Shown piece by piece: positions 18,246-26,425 of a stretch of DNA of 64,000 bases (position 1 is its first letter; each line of letters starts with the position of its first letter). The stretch comes from Rhodococcus opacus. GTDB taxonomy: Bacteria > Actinomycetota > Actinomycetes > Mycobacteriales > Mycobacteriaceae. The stretch spans positions 1-64,000 of the forward strand of contig NZ_JAAXPA010000012.1 of NCBI RefSeq assembly GCF_012396235.1, read 5' to 3'. The position numbers and the translations under genes are program-made. Under the pieces are notes generated by a model. It had not been told where the DNA came from, searched no databases, and saw nothing but the letters and a program-made list of their open reading frames with translations.

Positions 18246-18818
18246 ATGCGGGACCTCACCTACTTCGTCGGCATCACCATCGACGGCTTCATCGCCGGCC
18301 CGGACGGCGACATCGGTTTCTTCCCGATGCACGACGACATCCTCGGATTCATGGCGCAGGAATACCCGGAGACGATTCCGACACACCTGCGGGAGCAGTT
18401 CGGCGTCGACGGCGCCAACAAGCAGTTCGACACCGTGATCCAGGGCCGCGCAACGTACGAGCCCGCCCTGGCCGTCGGCATCACGAGCCCGTACGCGCAC
18501 CTGCGTCAATACGTCGCTTCCCGCACTCTGACCGAAAGCCCCGATCCCGCCGTCGAGATCGTCGCCGACCCGCTCGAGAAGGTCCGGAAGCTCAAGGCCG
18601 AGGACAGCGCGCTGGGCGTCTGGGTGGCGGGCGGTGGCGAGCTCGCGGGCACCCTCCTGCCGGAGATCGACGAACTGGTCGTCAAGCACTATCCGGTGGT
18701 GGCCGGCCGCGGAACTCCGATGTTCGGCGGCGACTTTCGGCCCACCCACTTCGATGTCGTCCACCGGGAGGCCTACCCGAGCGGGGCCGCGGTCAGTCGG
18801 TTCCGGCGGCGCGTGTGA
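18246..18818 (+). CDS. Dihydrofolate reductase-fold (RibD C-terminal type) protein
   Basis: 190 aa. DLTYFVGITIDGFIAGPDGD, VIQGRATYEPALAVG and VWVAGGGELAGTLLPEIDEL match the RibD_C/DHFR-like family, NADPH-dependent reductases of uncertain substrate common in actinobacteria. The family is usually 180-200 aa, so the gene is complete. It overlaps the convergent dienelactone hydrolase gene by 26 bp. Confidence 0.85.
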   Translation: MRDLTYFVGITIDGFIAGPDGDIGFFPMHDDILGFMAQEYPETIPTHLREQFGVDGANKQFDTVIQGRATYEPALAVGITSPYAHLRQYVASRTLTESPDPAVEIVADPLEKVRKLKAEDSALGVWVAGGGELAGTLLPEIDELVVKHYPVVAGRGTPMFGGDFRPTHFDVVHREAYPSGAAVSRFRRRV

Positions 18819-19494
18819 CGCCGACGTGGGTGCCGAACCACTGCAGCGTTCGTGCCCATCCGTCCCGGGCGGCCTCCTCGTTGTACACGGCGGGACGGTC
18901 GTCGCAGTGGAAGCCGTGTTCGGCGTCTGCGTAGCGGACGATGTCGGTGTCCACCGGCGCGTGGGCGACCGCGGCGCGCAGCTCCTCGACTTCCTCGGTC
19001 GGAATCCCCTTGTCGCGGTCGCCGAACAGGCCGAGCCACGGCGTACTCAGCTGCCCGGCGACGTCAAGTTGCGATGGATACCCGAAGCGTCCGTTCGCGA
19101 CGCCTCCGCCGTAGAAACTCACCGCGGCCCCCAGGTCGAGGCGCGTCGCCGTGTGGAACGCGACCGTTCCGCCCATGCAGAATCCGACGATCGCGGTGTT
19201 CCGCGGGTCGATCGAGGCCGCCGACAGGGCCGCGACGGCCCCGTCGACGTCCTCGTCGATGTGCGCGGCGGTGAGCTCACCGATCAACGACATCGCCGAC
19301 TTCATGTCGTCGTACTCCAGCACCGGATCGCCGCTCCGGTGGAACAGGTGCGGCGCGACCGCGTGGTACCCGGCGGCGGCGAAACGGCGGCAGACGTCGA
19401 CGATGTGCCCGGTGACGCCGAACGCCTCCTGGATGACGACGACACCGCCGCGGACGGGACCTCCAGGGGTGATGCTGGTGAGTGGTGTGGTCAC
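18793..19494 (-). CDS. Dienelactone hydrolase family protein
   Basis: 233 aa. The catalytic triad of this family is visible: nucleophilic Cys in AIVGFCMGGTVAFHT, Asp in LFGDRDKGIP and His in DAEHGFHCDDRP. VVVIQEAFGVTGHIVDVCRR is the conserved N-terminal segment with the Glu that activates the Cys. Such enzymes open lactone rings in chloroaromatic degradation or act as general carboxyl-ester hydrolases; no adjacent catabolic genes narrow the role. Confidence 0.9.
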   Translation of the reverse strand: MTTPLTSITPGGPVRGGVVVIQEAFGVTGHIVDVCRRFAAAGYHAVAPHLFHRSGDPVLEYDDMKSAMSLIGELTAAHIDEDVDGAVAALSAASIDPRNTAIVGFCMGGTVAFHTATRLDLGAAVSFYGGGVANGRFGYPSQLDVAGQLSTPWLGLFGDRDKGIPTEEVEELRAAVAHAPVDTDIVRYADAEHGFHCDDRPAVYNEEAARDGWARTLQWFGTHVGVTRAAGTD

Positions 19495-19505
19495 GAACTA
19501 CGACT

Positions 19506-19799
19506 CTAGGAAACCGGCTTCAGCGGGTGGATCGCCGGTGCCCCGGCGAGGTGCTCACCGAACGTCCCGAGCGCGGCCTGGAAGTGCGGCGACTTCATGT
19601 GCGCGTCGACCGCCTCCTGACCGGTCCACACCTCGACGGTGACGAAGGTTCCCGCGACCGCGGCTGATTCGAACACCTCGTACGAGATGCAGCCCTCTTC
19701 CTTGCGGCTCTCCGCGGCCAGCGCGGACAGTCCGTCGCGGACGGTGTCCTCGGAACCGGGCTTGGCAGGAATGGTCGCTACGACATGCAGATCGGACAT
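19506..19799 (-). CDS. Antibiotic biosynthesis monooxygenase (ABM)-domain protein
   Basis: 97 aa. DLHVVATIPAKPGSEDTVRD, GCISYEVFES and VTVEVWTGQEAVDAHMKSPH are the ABM dimeric alpha/beta-barrel signature (YgiN/LsrG-like quinol monooxygenases). ATG 19799 has AAAGGGAG upstream. It ends 11 nt before the dienelactone hydrolase start, so the two may be co-transcribed. Confidence 0.85.
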   Translation of the reverse strand: MSDLHVVATIPAKPGSEDTVRDGLSALAAESRKEEGCISYEVFESAAVAGTFVTVEVWTGQEAVDAHMKSPHFQAALGTFGEHLAGAPAIHPLKPVS

Positions 19800-19860
19800 C
19801 GACTCCCTTTCGTGAACGCCACCTCGTGTGGCCCGTCTCACGTAAGCACAGTTGGGTCGG

Positions 19861-20364
19861 CTAGGAAACCCGAAGTCGCGTCAAATAATCGGTGACCTTC
19901 GGTTCGTCCCAGCCGTGCGCTTCACGGAGACCGTCCGCGATGGTCGCGAGATAGGCGGGTGCCGGTGCGTTCCTGGCGACGACGTCGCCGCGGGCCCGGG
20001 TGGTGAACGTGCACATGGGAACATCGTGGCGGGCTCCGAGAGTGACCAGGCGGTCGTAGCAGGCGGGTTCCTGCGCGTGGATGTCCTCGAACTGCTCCTG
20101 TGTCACCAGGAATGCGCGGGCCGCGACGGTGCCGGGCGCGTCGGGGTCGTAGAACGCGCGGCCGCCGCCCCAGATCCGTGACTCTCCCGCGAAGAACACC
20201 GAGCCGGGTATCACCACCGGTACCGACTCGCGGGGGGCGCTCGCGTCACGGGCGCCCGTGTGCACGAGGTTGCCCCCCGCCGGGCAACCACCACGCAGGT
20301 AGCAGGTCAGACGCGTCGTCGCCATGTTCGATCCATAGCTGACGTACCAGATCAGCACACACAC
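19861..20364 (-). CDS. Gamma-glutamylcyclotransferase-like protein
   Basis: 167 aa. YVSYGSNMATTRLTCYLRGG is the substrate-loop motif (YGSN-M) of the gamma-glutamylcyclotransferase/AIG2 fold, and the glutamate-like acid is in the EQFEDIHAQEPACYDRLVTL region. These small enzymes release pyroglutamate from gamma-glutamyl compounds, or serve as unknown cyclotransferases. The start is GTG. It is divergent from the SDR gene at 20390 with a 25-bp gap. Confidence 0.75.
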   Translation of the reverse strand: MCVLIWYVSYGSNMATTRLTCYLRGGCPAGGNLVHTGARDASAPRESVPVVIPGSVFFAGESRIWGGGRAFYDPDAPGTVAARAFLVTQEQFEDIHAQEPACYDRLVTLGARHDVPMCTFTTRARGDVVARNAPAPAYLATIADGLREAHGWDEPKVTDYLTRLRVS

Positions 20365-20389
20365 GACCGTACTCGGACAAGATGGTCAC

Positions 20390-21298
20390 ATGAGTCTTCT
20401 CGGCGAAGTAAGAGGCTGGCGCAGCGGTACTCGGAAGCATCACCGCCTGCGGGACCTCGACGGCACTCTCGTCGTCGTCACCGGTGGCGGCAGCGGGATC
20501 GGCCGCGAGACCGCGCTGGCGTTCGCGTCCGAAGGCGCTGTCGTGGTGGTCGCCGACCGCGACCTCGAATCCGCGCAGCTGACCTCCGATCTCATCAACT
20601 CCGCCCAGATGAAGGGCGGCGGTGCGGTGGCCATCTTCGGGGGCGGCTCCCACGCGTATCAGGTGGACGTCGCGGTGGAGGACGAGGTGCAACGCTTCGC
20701 GGAGAAGGTGCAGGCCGAGCACGGCACCCCCGACATCGTGGTCAACAACGCCGGAATCGGATATTCGGGCACGTTCACGAAGACCCCGCAGAAGGATTTC
20801 GAGCGGGTGATGGACGTGAATTTCTGGGGTGTCGTCTACGGCTCCCGCGCGTTCTCCCAGCAGATGATCGACCGCGGAACCGGTGGGCACATCGTCAACC
20901 TGTCGTCCGCCGCGGCTTTCACGCCGCAGAAGCGACTCACCGCGTACGCGACGAGCAAGGCCGCGGTGTTCATGCTGTCGGACTGTCTCCGTGCGGAATT
21001 GGTGAACCACGGCATCGGCGTCAGCGCCATCTGTCCCGGACTGGTCCACACCAACATCGTCAAGGCCACCGACTTCGCCGGCGCCACACCGGAGGAGCAG
21101 ACGAAGATGCGGGACCGGGCCGACAAGCTCTACCGCAGACGCGGTTTCACCCCGGACCGGGTGGCGACGCAGATCGTGAGGGCCGTCAAACACAACAAGG
21201 CCGTCGTCCCCGTCACGCCCGAGGCCAAGTTCGGGCGTGCGCTGAGCCGCCTGGCCCCGGGCAGCATGCGGCTCGGCGCACGCTTCGACCTCGGCTGA
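20390..21298 (+). CDS. Short-chain dehydrogenase/reductase
   Basis: 302 aa. The cofactor motif VVVTGGGSGIGRETALAFA, the NNAG motif (VVNNAGIGYSGTF), catalytic Ser in VNLSSAAAFTPQK and Y-x-x-x-K in TAYATSKAAVFML give a classical SDR. The first ~25 residues (a charged GWRSGTRKHHRLRD) precede the Rossmann fold, as in SDRs of the EphD C-terminal type. Substrate unknown. Its 3' end is covered on the other strand by the tail of the next gene. Confidence 0.9.
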   Translation: MSLLGEVRGWRSGTRKHHRLRDLDGTLVVVTGGGSGIGRETALAFASEGAVVVVADRDLESAQLTSDLINSAQMKGGGAVAIFGGGSHAYQVDVAVEDEVQRFAEKVQAEHGTPDIVVNNAGIGYSGTFTKTPQKDFERVMDVNFWGVVYGSRAFSQQMIDRGTGGHIVNLSSAAAFTPQKRLTAYATSKAAVFMLSDCLRAELVNHGIGVSAICPGLVHTNIVKATDFAGATPEEQTKMRDRADKLYRRRGFTPDRVATQIVRAVKHNKAVVPVTPEAKFGRALSRLAPGSMRLGARFDLG

Positions 21299-22146
21299 TC
21301 CGAAACGTCGGGGGTGGGTGCCTGCACCCGACCGGTGTAGGCGTCCATGCTGTGGTACACACCGAGCCGGTCGGCCAGACGGTCCCAGGCACGCACCGGC
21401 AGCACGGCTTTCGCCACCCGCGACAGATACAGCGACCGCGGCAGCATCAGCAGAGGCTTCCCCTGCTTCATCGCCCGCCACGACCGGGCCGTGACGTCCT
21501 CCGGGCTCAGGATCGGGGCGAACAGGGGGTTCTTCACACCGTCGAACATGCCGGTGGAGATGTAGCTCGGGCACACGGTGGTGACCTTGACGTGCCCGTG
21601 GCCGGCCTGGACCAGTTCGAGTCGCAGCGAATCGCTCCAGCCCAGGGCAGCCCACTTCGACGCCGCGTACACGGCCATTCTCGGTGTCGCCACGGTCCCG
21701 GCGGCGGAGGCGATGTTCACGATGCGGCAGTCCCGGCCGCGGTCCTCGATCATGGCGGGCAGGAACTCGTTCGTGATGTACATCGGTGCGAGCGTGTTGA
21801 CGTCCATCACGAATCTGGTGTCCGACTCGTGGTCGTGATCCCAGAAGTACTTGCCACGCACCACCCCGGCGTTGTTGACGAGCACGTCGGGACGACCGAC
21901 CGCGTCCCGCACCTCGGCGGCCGCCGTGCGGACGGATTCGAGGTCGGCGACGTCGACGACGTGTGCGCTGACGGTGCACCCCGATTCGCGCAGTTCGTGC
22001 GCCGTGCGTTCGAGCGCGGCGGCGTCGATGTCCCACAACACCACCGTTCCGGCGCGATCGGCGGCGGCGAGCCGGGCGAACAGACGCCCCATCCCCATGG
22101 CCGCCCCGGTGATCAGGACCGTCTTGCCCGCTACCGAGAATCCCAC
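21130..22146 (-). CDS. Short-chain dehydrogenase/reductase with an abnormal antisense C-terminal tail
   Basis: 338 aa from GTG 22146. TVLITGAAMGMGRLFARLAA, VLVNNAGVVRGKYF, IVNIASAAGTVATPRMAVYAASKWAAL give the SDR core. Homologues of this type usually end soon after the MDAYTGR motif; here the frame runs on about 60 residues, the last 56 antisense to the neighbouring SDR gene and with no SDR-like pattern. A lost stop codon or indel is likely. It is one base past the SRPBCC stop, so the pair is an operon facing the TetR gene. Confidence 0.8.
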   Translation of the reverse strand: MGFSVAGKTVLITGAAMGMGRLFARLAAADRAGTVVLWDIDAAALERTAHELRESGCTVSAHVVDVADLESVRTAAAEVRDAVGRPDVLVNNAGVVRGKYFWDHDHESDTRFVMDVNTLAPMYITNEFLPAMIEDRGRDCRIVNIASAAGTVATPRMAVYAASKWAALGWSDSLRLELVQAGHGHVKVTTVCPSYISTGMFDGVKNPLFAPILSPEDVTARSWRAMKQGKPLLMLPRSLYLSRVAKAVLPVRAWDRLADRLGVYHSMDAYTGRVQAPTPDVSDQPRSKRAPSRMLPGARRLSARPNLASGVTGTTALLCLTALTICVATRSGVKPRLR

Positions 22147-22147
22147 G

Positions 22148-22543
22148 TCATGCTCCCCTGCGGTCGATACCGGCCGGGCCGGCCGGCTCGTGGTAGAGGG
22201 TTTCGATCCGATCCTTCAACGTGGCCTGTGCACGTCGCAGCGCCTGCCACACCACGGGTGCGGCGACACCGCCGAGCAGTTGTCCGGCCGGTCTGCCGGG
22301 AGAGTGGTAGCGGAAGGCGACGGTGAGCTCCGTTTCGTCCGGGCTGACCGCGTCGAACGTCCAGACCGATCCGTGCACGCCGTGATCGGCCTCGACGACG
22401 AGCCGGCGACCCGGGTCCGATTCGACGACCCGGGCGCGGGACGGCAGCGTGATCGCACCGGGCACGGTCGCCGGATCCGCAAGGTACTCGAAGGCCATCG
22501 CGGGCGGAACGACGATCACCGTGGTGCTGCGTAAGCCGATCAT
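22148..22543 (-). CDS. SRPBCC (START/polyketide cyclase-like) protein
   Basis: 131 aa from ATG 22543. VIVVPPAMAFEYLADPATVPG, VESDPGRRLVVEADHGVHGS and the long C-terminal helix VWQALRRAQATLKDRIETLY fit the SRPBCC helix-grip fold that binds lipids or polyketides. An upstream TTG near 22591 is a possible alternative start. It is the first gene of a two-gene operon with the SDR at 22146. Confidence 0.75.
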   Translation of the reverse strand: MIGLRSTTVIVVPPAMAFEYLADPATVPGAITLPSRARVVESDPGRRLVVEADHGVHGSVWTFDAVSPDETELTVAFRYHSPGRPAGQLLGGVAAPVVWQALRRAQATLKDRIETLYHEPAGPAGIDRRGA

Positions 22544-22634
22544 CGAACGCCCGGAACTGCGGGGGCCGGACAGGCAGAGCTGAATGGACAAGACGGATAT
22601 CCCAACGTGTCGACGTCCGAGACAGAAAATGTGT

Positions 22635-22669
22635 GGTACATCGATGTACCGCATACTGCCGACGGTATA
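22635..22669. promoter_or_regulatory. Candidate TetR operator with two palindromes
   Basis: GGTACATCGATGTACC (22635-22650) is a perfect 16-bp palindrome. It is followed by an ATAC...GTAT inverted repeat (about 22653-22668). The block lies between the divergent SRPBCC-SDR operon and the TetR gene, the expected place for autoregulation and repression of the enzymes. Confidence 0.6.
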
Positions 22670-22707
22670 CGGAAACGCAGCGACAGGGAAGACTACGATT
22701 CGATTCG

Positions 22708-23373
22708 ATGACGAAACCCCAGCAAGACGCCGGTGACGGGCGCGCTGCCCGGTGGCGCGGCCAACGCGAGAAGCGGCGCTCGGAGTTCGTCGAACGGGCA
22801 CTCGTCGCCATCGACGCAGAAGGTCCCGACGTGTCGGTCGCGACGATGGCCGTCTACGCCGAGGTCGCGCGAACCCGCATCTACCGGCACTTCGACGACA
22901 GCACCGACCTCAAGAACGCCGTCGCCCGGCGGGTCGCGGCGATGATGCTCCTCGAATACGCCCCCGTGATCACCGTCGACGGCGCACCGCACGCCATCCT
23001 CACCCGCGCCGCCCGCACCCACCTCGACTGGGTCACCGAACACGCCAACCTGTACCGCTACCTGATGTCGTTCTCCCCCGCGGCCGGAGAGGTGCGGCGG
23101 GCCATCAGCACCGCGGTCGCCGACATGCTCCACCCCTACCTGGACGCTCTCGGCGCGCCCGCCACCGCGACACCGCTGGCCAATGCGCTGATCGGGATGG
23201 TCGAGTCGGTGTCCGCGGAGTGGATCGATCGACCGGGCGGCACCGACGTCGGCGCGCTGACCGAACAGCTGGCCGCGTGGGCGTGGGCGCTGGTCGACGC
23301 CACGATGCGCAGCCGCGGCGCGGTCCTCGACCCGGACCGTCCCCTACCGGCCCCCGACGACCTCCGCACGTGA
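22708..23373 (+). CDS. TetR-family regulator of the SRPBCC-SDR operon (inferred)
   Basis: 221 aa. The HTH is residues 20-70 (RSEFVERALVAIDAEG, VSVATMAVYAEVARTRIYRHF). The C-terminal domain is all-helical with a LIGMVESVSAEWIDRPGG segment and no diagnostic ligand pocket. ATG 22708 has GGGAAG upstream. Control of the divergent SRPBCC/SDR genes is inferred from the shared palindromic region. Its stop codon lies inside a long hairpin shared with the convergent thioesterase. Confidence 0.85.
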   Translation: MTKPQQDAGDGRAARWRGQREKRRSEFVERALVAIDAEGPDVSVATMAVYAEVARTRIYRHFDDSTDLKNAVARRVAAMMLLEYAPVITVDGAPHAILTRAARTHLDWVTEHANLYRYLMSFSPAAGEVRRAISTAVADMLHPYLDALGAPATATPLANALIGMVESVSAEWIDRPGGTDVGALTEQLAAWAWALVDATMRSRGAVLDPDRPLPAPDDLRT

Positions 23374-23414
23374 GTGGGAAAGCGTGCCGGAACACACATT
23401 CCCACTCACGTGCG
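23365..23414. terminator. 16-bp stem bidirectional terminator containing both stop codons
   Basis: CGCACGTGAGTGGGAA (23365-23380) is the exact reverse complement of 23399-23414, with an 18-nt loop. The TGA in ACGTGAGTG is the stop codon of the TetR gene on + and, through the other arm, of the thioesterase on -. Each gene therefore ends ACG-TGA-GTG. Compare the hairpin at 131-170. Confidence 0.75.
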
Positions 23415-23855
23415 GGACCAGCGGGTCAGGTACTCGCGCTCGGTGGCGGTGATGCGGCGTAGCCGCTGGGCATCCACGTCCGCGACGGCCATCTGAGTGG
23501 TGGCGGTGACGGCAGGCGGGTCGGTGATCGGGGTACGGGCGCCCCGGACTTCGTAGCCGATGGTGAAATCCACCGCCCGGTGCTTGGCGATCCACATGGT
23601 GATCCGCAGGGGACTGTCGGAGTGCCGCAACTGTCCTCGGTACTTCACGTGGATGTCGGCGATGAACGCGCTCGTGATGAGCGACGAGTTCTCGCTGCCC
23701 TCGCTGAGCAGCCAGTCGATCCGGGCCTCTTCGAGCAACGTCACCATCCGCGCATGGTTGATGTGCTGAAAGGCGTCCATGTCGGACCACCGAACGGTCA
23801 CGAAGGCGTCGTAGCCGACGACGGCGGCAGGGGTGTCAGTCACGTTGGACATCAT
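23406..23855 (-). CDS. Hotdog-fold acyl-CoA thioesterase (4-HBT type)
   Basis: 149 aa. VRWSDMDAFQHINHARMVTLLEEA is the catalytic signature of 4-hydroxybenzoyl-CoA thioesterase-type hotdog enzymes (Asp and the HxN region), followed by IADIHVKYRGQLRHSD. It hydrolyses an acyl-CoA; which acyl chain cannot be told. Two adjacent Met codons at 23855/23852 are possible starts. Confidence 0.88.
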   Translation of the reverse strand: MMSNVTDTPAAVVGYDAFVTVRWSDMDAFQHINHARMVTLLEEARIDWLLSEGSENSSLITSAFIADIHVKYRGQLRHSDSPLRITMWIAKHRAVDFTIGYEVRGARTPITDPPAVTATTQMAVADVDAQRLRRITATEREYLTRWSRT

Positions 23856-23877
23856 CCCCTGCCGCCGTCGGCCGAAC

Positions 23878-24798
23878 TCACGCGATGTCGCGCAACCAGT
23901 TCCTCAGCCACGTCGTGGCGGGCGTACCCGATCCGTCGACCGCGTACCTGGTGTAGTCCTGGTGAGCCTGCGACTTGTAGAACTGCTCCAGCTCGTCGAT
24001 GCGCTTCTCGTTGGACTGCTCGTCCAGCTGAGCCATCAGGGCCGGCACACCGCCCACAGCGAGGATGTCGTTCCAGATCGCGAGCGCTTCCTGCTGGTAG
24101 CGCCCGAACAGCGTCGGCGTCGGATCCGACGTCTGCGCGAGGAACCCGGCGAGCCGCGTCACGAAGTCTTCCTTCGGCGTGGAGCAGTACAGGTCGCCGT
24201 ACGCGCAGAAGGTGCGCGTGTTCTGGCTGACCCAGCCGAACCCGCCGATGCGGGGACCACCGGCGCCGCTGCCTGCGACGGCAGGGCCGACGAGCGCGTC
24301 GGTCGGCGACCGCCGCGGATCGGACACGAGTCCGACGGCCGCGATCTTGTCCGCGGGCACCACACCGAGGCCGGTGCCGATCTCCGCAGCGAGATCACCC
24401 GCCGCGTCGGCGCCCTGGCTGTACCCGATGATCGACAGCTTCGTGTCGGGGCACTGCTGCGACATCGACGACAGCATGCCCTTGGCATTGCTGACCGCCT
24501 GCGCCTTCGAGCGCCCGTACACCTCGGACTCCCACGGGAAGGCCGTGGCGGCGTACGTGACGTAGTCGGTGCGGATCGACGACGGCAGACCGTTCGTCAC
24601 CGCGGACAGCAGACCCGGCGTGGGCCTGACATTGTCCTTGGTGGACGTTTCCCACGTCCCCGGAATCGCGACCACGTACAGACTCGGGCAGGGGTCCGCG
24701 TTCGCCACTGCGCTCGTGCCCGCTACTCCCGATACCACCGGGATGGCTGCCGCAGCAGCCACTGCGGTCAGAAATGCGACAACCCGTTTCATTGCCAT
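23878..24798 (-). CDS. Secreted cutinase-family hydrolase (Culp type)
   Basis: 306 aa. There is a signal peptide of about 34 aa (MKRVVAFLTAVAAAAAIPVV, cleavage near ANA|DPC). The mature part has CPSLYVVAIPGTWETS, the nucleophile GYSQGADAAGDLAAEIGTG, FCAYGDLYCSTPKEDF with the catalytic Asp, and a C-terminal HQDYTRYAVDG carrying the His. This is the cutinase/PE-PPE-like serine esterase group of mycolic-acid bacteria; the related Culp6 (Rv3802c) is an envelope phospholipase/thioesterase. ATG 24798 follows a purine-rich leader. Envelope-lipid action is inferred from family. Confidence 0.85.
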   Translation of the reverse strand: MAMKRVVAFLTAVAAAAAIPVVSGVAGTSAVANADPCPSLYVVAIPGTWETSTKDNVRPTPGLLSAVTNGLPSSIRTDYVTYAATAFPWESEVYGRSKAQAVSNAKGMLSSMSQQCPDTKLSIIGYSQGADAAGDLAAEIGTGLGVVPADKIAAVGLVSDPRRSPTDALVGPAVAGSGAGGPRIGGFGWVSQNTRTFCAYGDLYCSTPKEDFVTRLAGFLAQTSDPTPTLFGRYQQEALAIWNDILAVGGVPALMAQLDEQSNEKRIDELEQFYKSQAHQDYTRYAVDGSGTPATTWLRNWLRDIA

Positions 24799-24923
24799 GG
24801 CCTCAACCTGTTCTCCCCTTCGCCGTCCTGCAGACGGGATGCTGCCAGGGCGACGTGACCTAAAGATGCACGATCGGTAAATGAACGTTACCGACCGAAC
24901 GTGACCCCCGCACGATAAACCGA

Positions 24924-24951
24924 CACCCCGGTAGGAAAACCTACCGGGGTG
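24924..24951 (-). terminator. Strong terminator of gltBD
   Basis: CACCCCGGTAGG (24924-24935) and its perfect complement (24940-24951) form a 12-bp stem with an AAAA/TTTT loop, 23 nt beyond the gltD stop. On the minus strand it is followed by a TCGGTTTAT stretch. It separates gltBD from the cutinase gene. Confidence 0.8.
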
Positions 24952-24973
24952 CGGATTGTACGAGCAGTTACAT

Positions 24974-26425
24974 CTACCGCTGCGGGGCGGTGGTGGTCTC
25001 GATCGGAGACGGCAGCGCCGACTCGCCCTCGAGGTACGCATCGACCGCGGCGGCCGCCGAGCGACCCTCGGCGATGGCCCACACGATCAGCGACTGACCG
25101 CGTCCCATGTCGCCGGCCACGAAGACGCCGTCGACGTTGGTGGCCCACTTCGCGGAGCGGGCGACGTTGCCGCGCTCGTTGAGGTCGACGCCGAGATCGG
25201 TGAGCAGGCCCGGCTTCTCGGGTCCGACGAAGCCCATCGCCAGCAGCACGAGGTCGGCCTCGAGCTCGAAGTCCGAACCCTCGACCTTCTCGAAACGACC
25301 CGACTTCATCTCGACCTCGTGGGCCTTCAGTGCGGTCACCTTGCCGTCGGCACCGACGAACCGTTCCGTGTTCACGGAGAAGAGGCGTTCGCCGCCCTCC
25401 TCGTGCGCGGACGCGACCCGGTACATCAGCGGGTACGTCGGCCACGGGGTGTGCTCGGCGCGGGTCTCGGGCGGTCTCGGCATGATCTCGAACTGGTGAA
25501 CGCTCTCGGCGCCCTGACGGTGCGAGGTGCCCAGGCAGTCCGCGCCGGTGTCGCCGCCGCCGATGATGACGACCTTCTTGCCCTCCGCGGTGATGGTCGG
25601 CTTCTCCAGGTCGCCGAGCTGCACACGGTTGGCGATCGGCAGGAACTCCATCGCCTGATGGATGCCGTCCAGCTCGCGGCCGGGGATCGGCAGGTCGCGG
25701 GCCTCGGTGGCACCGCCGGCCAGGACCACGGCGTCGAACTGCGCGCGCAGTGCGTCCGCGGTGATGTCGACGCCGACGTTGACACCCGTCTTGAAGACGG
25801 TGCCCTCGGAGTTCATCTGATCGAGACGGCGGTCGATGTGCCGCTTCTCCATCTTGAACTCGGGGATGCCGTACCGCAGCAGCCCGCCGATGCGGTCGGC
25901 CCGCTCGAACACGGTGACCATGTGCCCGGCGCGCGTCAGCTGCTGCGCTGCAGCGAGCCCCGCAGGACCGGAACCGACGACGGCGACCTTCTTGCCCGTC
26001 GAACGGGTCGGGTGCACCGGCTTGACCCAGCCCTCGTCGAAGGCGCGGTCGATGAGCTCGACCTCGACCTGCTTGATGGTGACGGGGTCCTGGTTGATGC
26101 CCAGGACGCACGACGCCTCACAGGGTGCGGGGCACAGCCGCCCGGTGAACTCCGGGAAGTTGTTGGTCGCGTGCAGACGCTCGATGCCGTCGTGCCACCG
26201 GTCCTTGTAGACCAGGTCGTTCCACTCGGGAATCAGATTCCCCAGCGGACAGCCGTTGTGGCAGAACGGGATACCGCAGTCCATGCACCGGCTGGCCTGA
26301 GTCTTCAGGGTGTCCGGCGAGAACTCCTCGTAGACCTCGTTCCAGTCGAGCAGGCGCAACGGCACCGGCCGGCGAACCGGAAGTTCGCGTGACGTGTGCT
26401 TCAGGAAGCCGCTTGGATCACCCAC
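24974..26425 (-). CDS. gltD: Glutamate synthase (NADPH) small subunit
   Basis: 483 aa. N-terminal [4Fe-4S] Cys clusters are present ([17 protein letters not shown], residues ~48-64; [14 protein letters not shown]). Then come the FAD motif [21 protein letters not shown] and the NADPH motif [15 protein letters not shown]. The subunit passes electrons from NADPH to the large subunit for making two glutamates from glutamine and 2-oxoglutarate. The start overlaps the gltB stop by 8 bp, giving coupled translation. Confidence 0.96.
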   Translation of the reverse strand: MGDPSGFLKHTSRELPVRRPVPLRLLDWNEVYEEFSPDTLKTQASRCMDCGIPFCHNGCPLGNLIPEWNDLVYKDRWHDGIERLHATNNFPEFTGRLCPAPCEASCVLGINQDPVTIKQVEVELIDRAFDEGWVKPVHPTRSTGKKVAVVGSGPAGLAAAQQLTRAGHMVTVFERADRIGGLLRYGIPEFKMEKRHIDRRLDQMNSEGTVFKTGVNVGVDITADALRAQFDAVVLAGGATEARDLPIPGRELDGIHQAMEFLPIANRVQLGDLEKPTITAEGKKVVIIGGGDTGADCLGTSHRQGAESVHQFEIMPRPPETRAEHTPWPTYPLMYRVASAHEEGGERLFSVNTERFVGADGKVTALKAHEVEMKSGRFEKVEGSDFELEADLVLLAMGFVGPEKPGLLTDLGVDLNERGNVARSAKWATNVDGVFVAGDMGRGQSLIVWAIAEGRSAAAAVDAYLEGESALPSPIETTTAPQR

